Source: Eubacteriaceae bacterium (GTDB lineage: Bacteria > Bacillota > Clostridia > Peptostreptococcales > Anaerovoracaceae). From it: 64,000 nt of DNA. Where the stretch lies: the NCBI GenBank assembly GCA_902362435.1, contig CABIWW010000008.1:1-64000 (forward strand), read 5' to 3'. The stretch's first letter is position 1; every line of letters begins with the position of its first letter. The notes beneath the pieces were generated by a model, which worked only from the letters and a program-made list of their open reading frames with translations, was not told where the DNA came from and ran no database searches. Shown piece after piece: positions 8,722 to 16,364 of the stretch. A program made the translations under genes and the position numbers.

Positions 8722-9363
8722 ATGAATATAGAGATAACAGAACGTATTCCGAGAGATAAATGGCTTGCTGCGCTGGGAACGCACGGTACCCGTGATGAAA
8801 GTCTGAATGAGACGCTCGATGAGGTGGAAAGCGCGCTGCTTGCTGCGGCAAAGCCAAAGGCTATATACAGAGTCATGGATATAGCTGATATAAAGGTACA
8901 GGGGTTTTCGCTGAAAAAGCATCTGGAGGGGTGTCACAAGGTCATCGTGATGGCGCTCACTCTCGGTATAGGAACGGACAATCTGATAAGGAAGCTTCAG
9001 GTCACTGACATGGCAAAGGCTGTCATGGCTGATAGCGGGGCGTCGGTCCTCGTGGAATGCCTGTGTGATAAATACGAAGAGCATATAAAGGCGGCGACTG
9101 ACGGCTACAAGACGGGGCGGTTCAGTCCGGGCTACGGAGACTGTCCTCTGGAAATGCAGAAGTCAGTCATATCGTACGTGGACGGACAGCGCAAGATAGG
9201 GCTGAATGTGACTGCGAACTTTCTGATGATACCGAGAAAATCGGTGACTGCGATAATAGGGGTGGCAGATCATCCTGTAAAAGGGCGCCTTGCCACGTGC
9301 GGTGAATGCGTGCTCAGAGAAAAGTGTACACTTAGAAGAGAGGGGAAATTCTGTGGCGATTGA
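8722..9363 (+). CDS. Free-standing methionine synthase activation-domain protein
   Basis: This 213-residue protein corresponds to the C-terminal reactivation domain that is fused to MetH in E. coli and uses SAM and an electron donor to rescue oxidised cob(II)alamin. The MVALTLG-like segment IVMALTLGIG, SGASVLVECLCDKYE, RFSPGYGDCPLEMQ and TANFLMIPRKSVTAIIGV match that domain. A C-terminal cysteine cluster (CGECVLREKC, then FCGD) is an extra feature seen in the stand-alone clostridial forms. It begins 20 bases after metF and overlaps the metH start by 11 bases, so activator and enzyme are translationally coupled. Confidence 0.85.
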   Translation: MNIEITERIPRDKWLAALGTHGTRDESLNETLDEVESALLAAAKPKAIYRVMDIADIKVQGFSLKKHLEGCHKVIVMALTLGIGTDNLIRKLQVTDMAKAVMADSGASVLVECLCDKYEEHIKAATDGYKTGRFSPGYGDCPLEMQKSVISYVDGQRKIGLNVTANFLMIPRKSVTAIIGVADHPVKGRLATCGECVLREKCTLRREGKFCGD

Positions 9364-11797
9364 TTTCAACGAAAAAATATATATACTTGACGGGGCGATG
9401 GGAACGATGCTCCAGAGAGCAGGCATGAGTCCTGAAGAAACGACTACGCAGTTCGGTATGGCGCATCCGGATATATGGCGCGATATCTATACGCAGTATA
9501 TAGACGCAGGCTCGGACATAATATATGCGGGCACGTTCGGAATGAACAGATTCAAATCTGACGAGCTTGACATGCCTCTTGAGCAGGCGGTGGCATTCGC
9601 AATGGATGTCGCAGATGATGCGAGAAATGCTGCAGCTGCGGAGAATGGCAGAGATGTAAAGGTCGCGCTCGGTATAGGACCGCTTGGAGAGCTGCTGGAG
9701 CCGATGGGCACCCTCGCTTTTGAGGACGCATACGCTGCGTTTGCCGAGATAGTCAGTGCAGGGCGGGATCACGGTGCTGATCTCGTTGTGATAGAGACGA
9801 TGACGGATCTTTACGAAGTCAGAGCTGCAGTGCTCGCCGCAAAGGAAAATTCCGATCTTCCGGTCATGGTATCGATGACGTTCGAGGAAAATGAGAGGAC
9901 GTTCACGGGCGTGAGTCTTGAAGCGATGGCCATGACTCTCGAGGGGCTCGGAGTCGATGCCATGGGGATAAACTGCTCACTGGGTCCTGTGGAAATAATG
10001 CCGATGGCAAAGAAGCTGAGGTCGCTCACGTCGGTACCTGTATTTGCTAAGCCTAATGCAGGCCTTCCTGATCCTGAGACCGGGACTTATGATATAACGT
10101 GCGAACAGTTCGTCGATACTATGAAAGAGTATATCGATGCCGGTATAAATATGGTCGGAGGCTGCTGCGGCACGGATCCGGAGTATATCGCGGGACTGGC
10201 CGGATATAGAGACAGCCTCGAAGATGTGCCGGAAAGGGCGGCGAAAGAAACCGGCCGGGCAGAGCAGGAAAGTCGCGGATTGAGGATCTGCAGCAGTACT
10301 GATGTCGTGCATGTGGATCATGTGACGGTAATCGGAGAGAGGATAAATCCGACAGGCAAGAAGAGGCTCAAGCAGGCTCTGCTGGAAGAGGACTTTGATT
10401 ATATACTGACACAGGCTGTGGAGCAGATCGACGCAGGTGCGGAGATACTCGACGTCAATGTCGGAGTACCGTCACTCGACGATGTGAGCATGCTCCCGAG
10501 AGTCATCAAAAAGCTGCAGTCTATAACAGGACTGCCGCTGCAGATAGATTCATCGAATCCGGCTGCTATCGAAGCAGCTCTCAGGGTATACAACGGGAAG
10601 GCCATAGTGAACTCCGTCAACGGTGAACCTGAAGTGATGGAGAATATCTTCCCTATAGTGAAGAAATACGGCGCAGCCGTGATAGGACTCACCCTGGACA
10701 GCGACGGCATCCCGCCTACAGCGGAAGAACGCTTTGCGATAGCCGAAAGGATAATGAAGAGAGCGCTGGAATACGGCATCCCTAAGGAAGATGTGATAAT
10801 AGACTGTCTGACTCTGACGGCATCGGCACAGCAGAAAGAAGTCAATGAGACTCTCAGGGCTGTGAGGATGGTGAAGGAAAAACTGGGGCTGAAAACTGCA
10901 CTGGGAGTATCTAATATCAGCTTCGGCCTGCCGGCGCGTATAATAGTGAACAGGACTTTCCTGGCGATGGCGATGGAGTGCGGGCTCGATCTTCCGATAA
11001 TAAATCCTAATGATGAGGATATGATGTCGGCGATCTACGCATTCAATGTACTGAAAAACGTGGATGAGAATGCGACCAGATATATAGAGAGATACGCTGA
11101 TTATCAGGTGGAGACTTCGAAGCGCGTAAAAAAAGACTCGGGAGACGGCGGCTCTTCAGGCGGTGCGTCAGGAGAGGGCGCGGATATATTCCGATGCATA
11201 GAGAAAGGCATGAAGGCTGACACTGTATCGGCAGTGAACAAGCTGCTGGAAAATCACAGCGAGATGGAGCTAGTCAATGATTTTCTGATCCCGGCTCTCG
11301 ACAATGTGGGAAAGGGATTTGAAAAGGGCACGATATTCCTGCCGCAGATGCTTCAGGCGGCTACGGCGGCTCAGGCCGGCTTTGACATCATAAAGACGCG
11401 CCTTGCGGAGTCCGACAGTGAGTCGGTATCGCTGGGAGATGTGGTGATCGCTACGGTAAAGGGTGATATACACGACATAGGAAAGAATATCGTCAAAGTT
11501 ATAATGGAAAACTACGGCTTCAGGATGATAGATCTCGGAAGAGACGTTCCTGTGGAAACGATAGTGGATACAGTAGTTGAAAAGAATATAAAGCTGGTCG
11601 GACTCAGTGCGCTGATGACGACTACACTGAAGAGCATGGAGGATACTATCACTGCGGTAAAGGCAGCGGCTCCGGACTGCAAGGTCATGGTCGGAGGAGC
11701 TGTGCTCACTGCTGACTATGCGGAGAAGATCGGCGCGGACTATTACTGCAAGGATGCGATGAAATCCGTTGAAGCGGCTCAGGAGGTGTTCTCATGA
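9353..11797 (+). CDS. metH: Cobalamin-dependent methionine synthase, three-domain form
   Basis: MetH moves a methyl group from methyl-THF through cobalamin to homocysteine. Domains in order: homocysteine S-methyltransferase barrel (about 1-290) with zinc cysteines Cys208 and Cys271-Cys272 (GGCCGTDP); pterin-binding barrel (about 320-585); cobalamin cap and Rossmann domains (about 615-814) with DIHDIGKN, His707 being the cobalt ligand. The fourth, SAM-binding activation domain of E. coli MetH is missing, and it is encoded by the gene just upstream. I chose GTG 9353 (VAIDFNEKIYILDGAMGTML) because AGAGGGG lies five to six bases upstream; the longer frame from 9290 lies wholly within the previous gene. 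A 4-base overlap leads into the next gene. Confidence 0.95.
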   Translation: MAIDFNEKIYILDGAMGTMLQRAGMSPEETTTQFGMAHPDIWRDIYTQYIDAGSDIIYAGTFGMNRFKSDELDMPLEQAVAFAMDVADDARNAAAAENGRDVKVALGIGPLGELLEPMGTLAFEDAYAAFAEIVSAGRDHGADLVVIETMTDLYEVRAAVLAAKENSDLPVMVSMTFEENERTFTGVSLEAMAMTLEGLGVDAMGINCSLGPVEIMPMAKKLRSLTSVPVFAKPNAGLPDPETGTYDITCEQFVDTMKEYIDAGINMVGGCCGTDPEYIAGLAGYRDSLEDVPERAAKETGRAEQESRGLRICSSTDVVHVDHVTVIGERINPTGKKRLKQALLEEDFDYILTQAVEQIDAGAEILDVNVGVPSLDDVSMLPRVIKKLQSITGLPLQIDSSNPAAIEAALRVYNGKAIVNSVNGEPEVMENIFPIVKKYGAAVIGLTLDSDGIPPTAEERFAIAERIMKRALEYGIPKEDVIIDCLTLTASAQQKEVNETLRAVRMVKEKLGLKTALGVSNISFGLPARIIVNRTFLAMAMECGLDLPIINPNDEDMMSAIYAFNVLKNVDENATRYIERYADYQVETSKRVKKDSGDGGSSGGASGEGADIFRCIEKGMKADTVSAVNKLLENHSEMELVNDFLIPALDNVGKGFEKGTIFLPQMLQAATAAQAGFDIIKTRLAESDSESVSLGDVVIATVKGDIHDIGKNIVKVIMENYGFRMIDLGRDVPVETIVDTVVEKNIKLVGLSALMTTTLKSMEDTITAVKAAAPDCKVMVGGAVLTADYAEKIGADYYCKDAMKSVEAAQEVFS

Positions 11798-12276
11798 ACA
11801 GATTCGGCATGTGGTTCGCAAATCTGATGCGCGGAAGGTACGGCAATGATAACCTCAACCGCTTCCTGCTGATCGTGTCGGTGATACTCATCATAGCTGA
11901 CATGTTCGTAAGACGGCGGCTTTTGTATATGCTGGCGGTACTGATACTGATATACGTATACTGCAGGATGTTTTCGAGAAACATAAATGCCAGATACAGA
12001 GAAAACCAGAAGTTCCTGCAGTTTACTGCAAAATTCAGGCGCAATGGAGGGCCAGGGAATGCATCATACGGCGGAGCTTATGGAGGCGGTCAGTATGGAA
12101 ATACTGCAAATTCAGGCAGTGCAGGCTGGGGCAGAAAAGCAAAGCCTGCGAAAGACAGAGATCATAAGATATTCAAATGCCCTGTATGCGGCGAAAAGCT
12201 CAGGGTGCCTAAAGGTGCGGGAAAGATCAGCATAACCTGTCCGCACTGCGGGGAGAAATTCATAAAGAAGGTCTGA
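11794..12276 (+). CDS. Membrane protein with C-terminal zinc ribbon, unknown function
   Basis: I do not recognise a named family. The 160 residues comprise a short amphipathic start, two adjoining transmembrane helices (about 24-39 and 43-57), a glycine- and tyrosine-rich linker (about 83-112), and a C-terminal zinc ribbon with CPVCG and CPHCG pairs about 20 residues apart. Such tail ribbons usually sit on the cytoplasmic side. It overlaps metH by four bases (ATGA), so it is co-translated with methionine synthase, but nothing in it suggests a role in methionine synthesis. Confidence 0.8.
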   Translation: MNRFGMWFANLMRGRYGNDNLNRFLLIVSVILIIADMFVRRRLLYMLAVLILIYVYCRMFSRNINARYRENQKFLQFTAKFRRNGGPGNASYGGAYGGGQYGNTANSGSAGWGRKAKPAKDRDHKIFKCPVCGEKLRVPKGAGKISITCPHCGEKFIKKV

Positions 12277-12350
12277 TATCCGCAGATGCGGAGATTCCGG
12301 CTGTGAAGCGGGGATTTACATGTTGATATGCGAAGAAAGAGGAGAGTTTT

Positions 12351-13094
12351 ATGCCAGTACCTGAACCGGTGGCTTTTACGATTTTCGGTATAGATATAAT
12401 GTGGTATGCAGTTATGATAACATCGGGAATGATCATAGCCACAGTGATATGCTGTGTAAGGGCGCCGAAACACGATCTGACGTCAGATCAGATAATCAAT
12501 TTTGTAATAATATGCATACCTGCGGCGATAATAGGCGCAAGGCTTTACTACGTAGTGTTCAACTGGGAGTTCTATGCGAGCGATATAAAAAAGATACTGA
12601 ATATAAGAGGCGGCGGTCTTGCCATACACGGCGGACTGATATTCGCATTCGTAGCGGTATGTATTCTCTGCGCTGTATGGAAGCTGAGGCCTCTGAACGT
12701 CCTCGATCTTGCCGTGCCGTGTATAGCGATCGCGCAGGCGATAGGACGATGGGGAAACTATTTCAACTCGGAGGCGCATGGCGGCCCGACGGATCTGCCG
12801 TGGGCGATAACGGTGAACGGTCAGTCCGTGCACCCGACGTTCCTGTATGAGTCGATCTGGTGTTTCCTGCTGTTTTTCTTCCTGATATATGTCGATAACA
12901 GGAGAAAGTTCGAGGGGCAGACACTGCTGCTTTACGGCATACTGTATTCGGCAGAACGCTTTTTCGTGGAGGCGCTGCGTACGGACAGCCTGATGATAGG
13001 GCCGTTCAAGCAGGCACAGGTGCTGAGCCTGTCAGTGATAGCGGTATGCATCATCGCATATTTGATACTGTACAGACGCTGTAAAAACAGATAG
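12351..13094 (+). CDS. lgt: Prolipoprotein diacylglyceryl transferase
   Basis: Lgt moves a diacylglyceryl group from phosphatidylglycerol to the lipobox cysteine of prelipoproteins in the cytoplasmic membrane. The protein has about seven hydrophobic segments and the signature IAQAIGRWGNYFNSEAHGG around residues 124-143, preceded by GGLAIHGGLI with the conserved His. The C-terminal PTFLYES and AERFFVEALRTDS also match. At 247 residues it is of usual length for Bacillota. GAGAG stands upstream of the ATG. Its substrates include the lipoprotein encoded at 24.5-24.9 kb. Confidence 0.96.
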   Translation: MPVPEPVAFTIFGIDIMWYAVMITSGMIIATVICCVRAPKHDLTSDQIINFVIICIPAAIIGARLYYVVFNWEFYASDIKKILNIRGGGLAIHGGLIFAFVAVCILCAVWKLRPLNVLDLAVPCIAIAQAIGRWGNYFNSEAHGGPTDLPWAITVNGQSVHPTFLYESIWCFLLFFFLIYVDNRRKFEGQTLLLYGILYSAERFFVEALRTDSLMIGPFKQAQVLSLSVIAVCIIAYLILYRRCKNR

Positions 13095-13182
13095 CAGGCA
13101 GCGGTCTGTTTTGCGGTGATTTGCGGCGGGCAGATTTTTGCTCAGAAAAACATCATGAAGATAGAAAAATAAGAGATAAAAA

Positions 13183-13211
13183 CGGCATGGCTTCGGCTAT
13201 GCTGTTTTTTT
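13183..13211 (+). terminator. Terminator after lgt
   Basis: CGGCATGGC and GCTATGCTG form a 9-bp stem, with two G-T wobbles, around a TTCG tetraloop, followed by seven T residues. It closes the metF-lgt unit. Confidence 0.85.
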
Positions 13212-13269
13212 GTAACATAAAAGCTTTTGGATCTGACACCTTTTTATGGCACGAGCAAAACAGTGATTT

Positions 13270-13298
13270 TTGACAAGTGTTTATGATCGCTGTACAAT
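13270..13298 (+). promoter_or_regulatory. Promoter of the TfoX-like gene
   Basis: TTGACA (13270-13275), a 17-base spacer and TACAAT (13293-13298) stand about 50 bases before the TfoX-like ATG. This is a near-consensus promoter. Confidence 0.75.
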
Positions 13299-13350
13299 AA
13301 CATATGCCTGAGAAGATATATGAGAAACAGAAATTCGAGAGGATAAGGAT

Positions 13351-13668
13351 ATGGCATCAAGCAAAGAGTATTTACGATTCATATTAGAACAGTTATCGGA
13401 TTTAGAAGAAATCAGTTATCGCGCTATGATGGGGGAGTACATCATCTATTATAGAGGCAGGATCATTGGGGGAATATACGATGACAGGTTGCTTGTAAAA
13501 CCGGTAAAATCGGCGGTTTCTTATATGCCGGCAGCTGTTTATGAATTACCGTATGATGGAGCAAAAGAAATGCTGCTGGTAGACGATGTCGATAATAAAG
13601 AGTTTCTGACCGGGCTTTTTAATGCGATGTATGATGAACTGCCGGTGCCGAAAAGGAAAAAGCATTAG
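13351..13668 (+). CDS. TfoX/Sxy N-terminal domain protein
   Basis: The 105 residues match the TfoX N-terminal domain: LSDLEEISYRAMMGEYIIYY then GRIIGGIYDDRLLVKPVKSA and a late YELPYDGAKEMLLVDDVDN. In Gammaproteobacteria, longer TfoX proteins activate competence genes; the short stand-alone form common in Firmicutes has no settled role. GAGGATAAGG precedes the ATG. It has its own promoter and no partner gene. The next region belongs to the disrupted ychF locus. Confidence 0.8.
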   Translation: MASSKEYLRFILEQLSDLEEISYRAMMGEYIIYYRGRIIGGIYDDRLLVKPVKSAVSYMPAAVYELPYDGAKEMLLVDDVDNKEFLTGLFNAMYDELPVPKRKKH

Positions 13669-13711
13669 ACATAAAAGCTCCTGTTTGTAAACACAAAAGC
13701 TTCTGTTGAGA

Positions 13712-13740
13712 TTGAAAACAAAGCAAAATTTTGATATAAT
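13712..13740 (+). promoter_or_regulatory. Original ychF promoter, now cut off from its gene
   Basis: TTGAAA (13712-13717), a 17-base spacer and TATAAT (13735-13740) form a strong promoter about 110 bases before attL. Since attL is the first 17 bases of ychF, this was very probably the ychF promoter before the island inserted. It now leads into a seven-codon frame (MKLGIVI, stop) and then the island. Confidence 0.7.
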
Positions 13741-13803
13741 ATATTACTGCGCCGCAGGTTATCAGAAGGCGTAAAAAGGGAGTACAAGAAATCTAAAGAA
13801 AGG

Positions 13804-13832
13804 CGAAAACCCCGATAAATCAAGGGTTTTCG
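13804..13832 (+). promoter_or_regulatory. Stem-loop in the former ychF leader
   Basis: CGAAAACCC (13804-13812) and GGGTTTTCG (13824-13832) pair perfectly around an 11-base loop, ending 17 bases before the attL ATG. There is no T-run, so a structured 5' leader or translational control element is more likely than a terminator. Confidence 0.5.
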
Positions 13833-13849
13833 GACAGGTAAAAGATAAA

Positions 13850-13866
13850 ATGAAATTAGGTATCGT
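13850..13866 (+). repeat. attL, 17-bp direct repeat
   Basis: ATGAAATTAGGTATCGT, identical to the first 17 bases of ychF at 23123-23139. Bases on either side of the two copies differ, so the repeat is exactly bounded. Confidence 0.8.
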
Positions 13867-13995
13867 TATATGAACTCCTATTTCATGTATCTCCATAAAG
13901 AGTCATAAATCTCTATAAAACCGCATATATACTGGGTTCGTGGTAATTTGTTCTCGCATGTAACTTGTTATAAATTATTATATTTTATAGAAAAA

Positions 13996-14027
13996 TGGTA
14001 CTCTCGTGGTACTCGGTATGGTACTCG
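13996..14027 (+). repeat. Left integrase arm-type repeats (three TGGTACTC)
   Basis: TGGTACTC occurs at 13996, 14007 and 14019, spaced 11 and 12 bases, about 130 bases inside attL. The same octamer occurs twice inside the right end (23039 and 23051, spacing 12). This arrangement fits DNA sites for the small N-terminal arm-binding domain of Tn916-type integrases. The longest shared stretch between the ends is 22 of 23 bases. Confidence 0.7.
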
Positions 14028-14131
14028 ATATTCGGGAGACCAAGAAAAAATATCAACATTATTTCATTTGTAACAAGCTATATTGAGACCCAGGTTAGCA
14101 AATATAAATCGAAAAATGATTTTGAATAATT

Positions 14132-14175
14132 GCCTATGCATTCCTGCTTCATGTAGGTGATGTGTAGGCTTTTTT
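14132..14175 (+). terminator. Terminator-like hairpin in the cargo leader
   Basis: GCCTATGCAT (14132-14141) pairs along all ten positions, with two wobbles, with ATGTGTAGGC (14160-14169), and TTTTTT follows directly. GGAGG (14176-14180) comes next. A terminator just ahead of an operon suggests either insulation from left-hand transcription or conditional read-through. The surrounding stretch 13867-14209 holds no gene. Confidence 0.6.
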
Positions 14176-14209
14176 GGAGGAATAAGAACTAGAGCAAGTA
14201 TTCGTAACA

Positions 14210-14926
14210 ATGGATTCTGTTGAAGAGGACCCGTACGATTGGACTAAATCTTTTTTAGAAGAATATGGTATAGATTCCTCTTTGGATTCTATCCAGATGT
14301 TTCATCTTACAAGACGTTTAAATGGAACAGATCTAATGACTAACAATAATTTAGAACAGCTTTTGATGGGAGAGACACCGGTATCTGAGTTTTTTAAAAG
14401 ATATGATGTAACTTTTAAAAAGCGCGATGGACATATGGAAATGTATTATAAAGGTTATTTACAACCTTTGGATGACGAGTTTTATTCGGGACCGGGAAAT
14501 ATGGCGTACATCAAGTCAAGGCTGGGATATTTTGATGCTCAAGACTATTGCGTAAATGGCTTTGCGTTTAGATCACATTTAGAAATGCAGTCTTATTATC
14601 GGTCTCTTTCACGGGGCCCTGAATTAGTGGACAACATAGGAAGATTTCTTGAGATAGATAATATGGTGGTAGATTACTCTAATAACAGCAGATATTATTG
14701 TATTGAATATTTGATTCCTCTTTCGGAAGTTATTTTTGATTTAGCAAATCCACTGGAATCGGAATTAGAAAAAACTCTTATATTTCTTGTAAATGCTATA
14801 GTCAGGTTATACAAAGAATGGAGACATAGTAGTTTTATTTGCGATGATAATCTGATATTAAGGCTTGAAGATGATGTTGAAACAAAGAAAGAATGGTTTG
14901 TTAATGCTGAAGAATTGCAATTGTAA
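14210..14926 (+). CDS. Cargo protein 1, unknown (238 aa)
   Basis: I do not recognise this protein. It is soluble and acidic, with no signal peptide or membrane segment. The N-terminal part has MFHLTRRLNGTDL near residue 23 and a YYKGYL segment; the middle has GYFDAQDYCVNGFAF, and the C-terminal third is helical and charged. An FHLTR-like start is seen in some ADP-ribosyltransferase-type toxins, but that is only a loose resemblance. The ATG has no ribosome binding site at normal distance: GGAGG lies 29 bases upstream and no alternative start codon follows the stop at 14183, so the gene may have lost its true start. Codon use is clearly more AT-rich than the chromosome. It is 26 bases from the DUF4365 gene, so the two are probably one operon. 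Confidence 0.7.
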   Translation: MDSVEEDPYDWTKSFLEEYGIDSSLDSIQMFHLTRRLNGTDLMTNNNLEQLLMGETPVSEFFKRYDVTFKKRDGHMEMYYKGYLQPLDDEFYSGPGNMAYIKSRLGYFDAQDYCVNGFAFRSHLEMQSYYRSLSRGPELVDNIGRFLEIDNMVVDYSNNSRYYCIEYLIPLSEVIFDLANPLESELEKTLIFLVNAIVRLYKEWRHSSFICDDNLILRLEDDVETKKEWFVNAEELQL

Positions 14927-14952
14927 GATTAAAATAGAAATGGGGACATAAA

Positions 14953-15927
14953 ATGGCAAATACAACAGAACGCATTGGAGTATCATATTGTTCTTTAATA
15001 GCATCAAAGACGGAGTGGATGTTTAGAGAACAACCTATTGATGATATAGGTATTGATGCACACATGGAACGAACTGATAAGGATGGTAAAGTTCAGCAAC
15101 TTTTAGCATTACAAATAAAAAGTGGTGAAAGCTACTTTAAAGAAAATAAAGGAGAGTATGTCGTTTTTCGTGATATAGATGATAGGCAGTATAATTATTG
15201 GACGACGAACACATTACCTTGTATTGTCGTGCTCTATAATCCTAAGGATGATATGTGTATTTGGCAAAAGCTTACTGCAGAGACTATACAAAAAACGCGT
15301 GGTGGAGATGGAAAAGGATACTATGTTAATGTGCCGATAGATCAAGTGTATTTAGATGACAAGTCGAATGAACTCTTGCTCACACTTACAAACTTACCAG
15401 AGCATATGACTAATTATAATTTTTTACTTTCACAAAAGAAATTCATGCAGATAATTAAAGACGGCGGCATAGTGAAACTGCATTCGGAGGAATGGGTTAA
15501 TAAGTGCAGTGGCAAAGGAAAAACGGAACTGATTGTGGATGATGGAAATACCATAACGACATATTCATATCCATATTGGTTTCCATATACTTTATATACA
15601 GATGTTTTTCCGAGATTGTTTCCGTGGGCCGATTTTTCTGTTGATGAAGATTATTATGAAGAAAACGACGAGGCCTTATGGCGTGAACTTAATTGTCATT
15701 ATGACAAAGAAGATGATGAATGGATCGAGGTCGGCGAACCATTTGAAGTATTTCGTGAGTCTCTTGATCCTATTAGATACATAGATCATGCAGGAGAAGT
15801 GGCCGAGTATATGCTTGTTTTAAGCTTAAACGAATTGGGAGAGTCATTCTTGAAAATTGATAAGTATGTATCGCAACCCCGTCATTATTCGAGCACTAGA
15901 CCAAATGTAGGAGGAGATTTGAAATGA
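14953..15927 (+). CDS. DUF4365 nuclease-like protein, cargo protein 2
   Basis: The first 150 or so residues match the DUF4365 domain, a PD-(D/E)xK nuclease-like fold found in many defence and toxin settings. Motifs are ERIGVSYCSLIASKTEWMFR with the conserved N-terminal Glu, DDIGIDAHME (active-site Asp), and LLALQIKSGESYF, the (E/Q)xK core with Lys. A conserved WTTNTLPCIVVLYN strand follows. The C-terminal half (about 155-324) is acidic, rich in Tyr and Trp, and unrecognised. AATGGGGAC sits near the ATG. It is flanked by two unknown genes in one direction and overlaps the third by four bases. Cleavage of nucleic acid is inferred from the fold only. Confidence 0.8.
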   Translation: MANTTERIGVSYCSLIASKTEWMFREQPIDDIGIDAHMERTDKDGKVQQLLALQIKSGESYFKENKGEYVVFRDIDDRQYNYWTTNTLPCIVVLYNPKDDMCIWQKLTAETIQKTRGGDGKGYYVNVPIDQVYLDDKSNELLLTLTNLPEHMTNYNFLLSQKKFMQIIKDGGIVKLHSEEWVNKCSGKGKTELIVDDGNTITTYSYPYWFPYTLYTDVFPRLFPWADFSVDEDYYEENDEALWRELNCHYDKEDDEWIEVGEPFEVFRESLDPIRYIDHAGEVAEYMLVLSLNELGESFLKIDKYVSQPRHYSSTRPNVGGDLK

Positions 15928-16325
15928 AAAAAATATCACTTAGTAGTTTTGAAGAGAAGACAGATTCAACTAGAGAAGAATATCAGTTAGATCCTACAGA
16001 AGAATATGTAATCAATTTTGAAGAAGAACTTCCATTTCAGTTTGCAATAATGAGCTCTTTTCAGATTATGGGAGCCCCACCGGCACTAAAGAATTACCAT
16101 GCTTGGTTGTATAAAAACAATTTTAGCTATGAAATGCCTAATCCAACGAATGAAGTTGTTGCTCCATTCTATGGTGTAGGTCCTCTATGGAAAACTGAGT
16201 ATTCTCAGGGCATTGTTGTTAAGGCAGAAGATGACGATGATTATTATATAGTGATGGAATGCAGCAGCAAAAATAAAGGATATAAGCATACCAAAGTTAT
16301 TCTTACGATGGGTGGATGTATGTAA
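15924..16325 (+). CDS. Cargo protein 3, unknown (133 aa)
   Basis: No family is recognised. The protein is soluble, acidic, and rich in aromatic residues (NYHAWLYKNNFSYEMPNP). The ATG overlaps the DUF4365 stop (ATGA) and AGGAGG lies just upstream, which implies coupled translation and a likely stoichiometric partner or immunity role; that role is inference. Its coding style is AT-rich like the two genes before it. A short hairpin, AGCCAGGGCATTTAGCTCTGGCT, follows the stop at about 16335, and then the IS element begins. Confidence 0.7.
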   Translation: MKKISLSSFEEKTDSTREEYQLDPTEEYVINFEEELPFQFAIMSSFQIMGAPPALKNYHAWLYKNNFSYEMPNPTNEVVAPFYGVGPLWKTEYSQGIVVKAEDDDDYYIVMECSSKNKGYKHTKVILTMGGCM

Positions 16326-16364
16326 TGAAGAGCGAGCCAGGGCATTTAGCTCTGGCTCAAAACT

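Noticed and set aside
9290..9352. Longer metH start at 9290
   Set aside because: The added residues are out-of-frame sequence of the activation gene; GTG 9353 has a good site and the family N-terminus.
14210..14926. Calling cargo protein 1 an ADP-ribosyltransferase toxin
   Set aside because: Only a short FHLTR-like resemblance; no full catalytic triad can be placed by eye.
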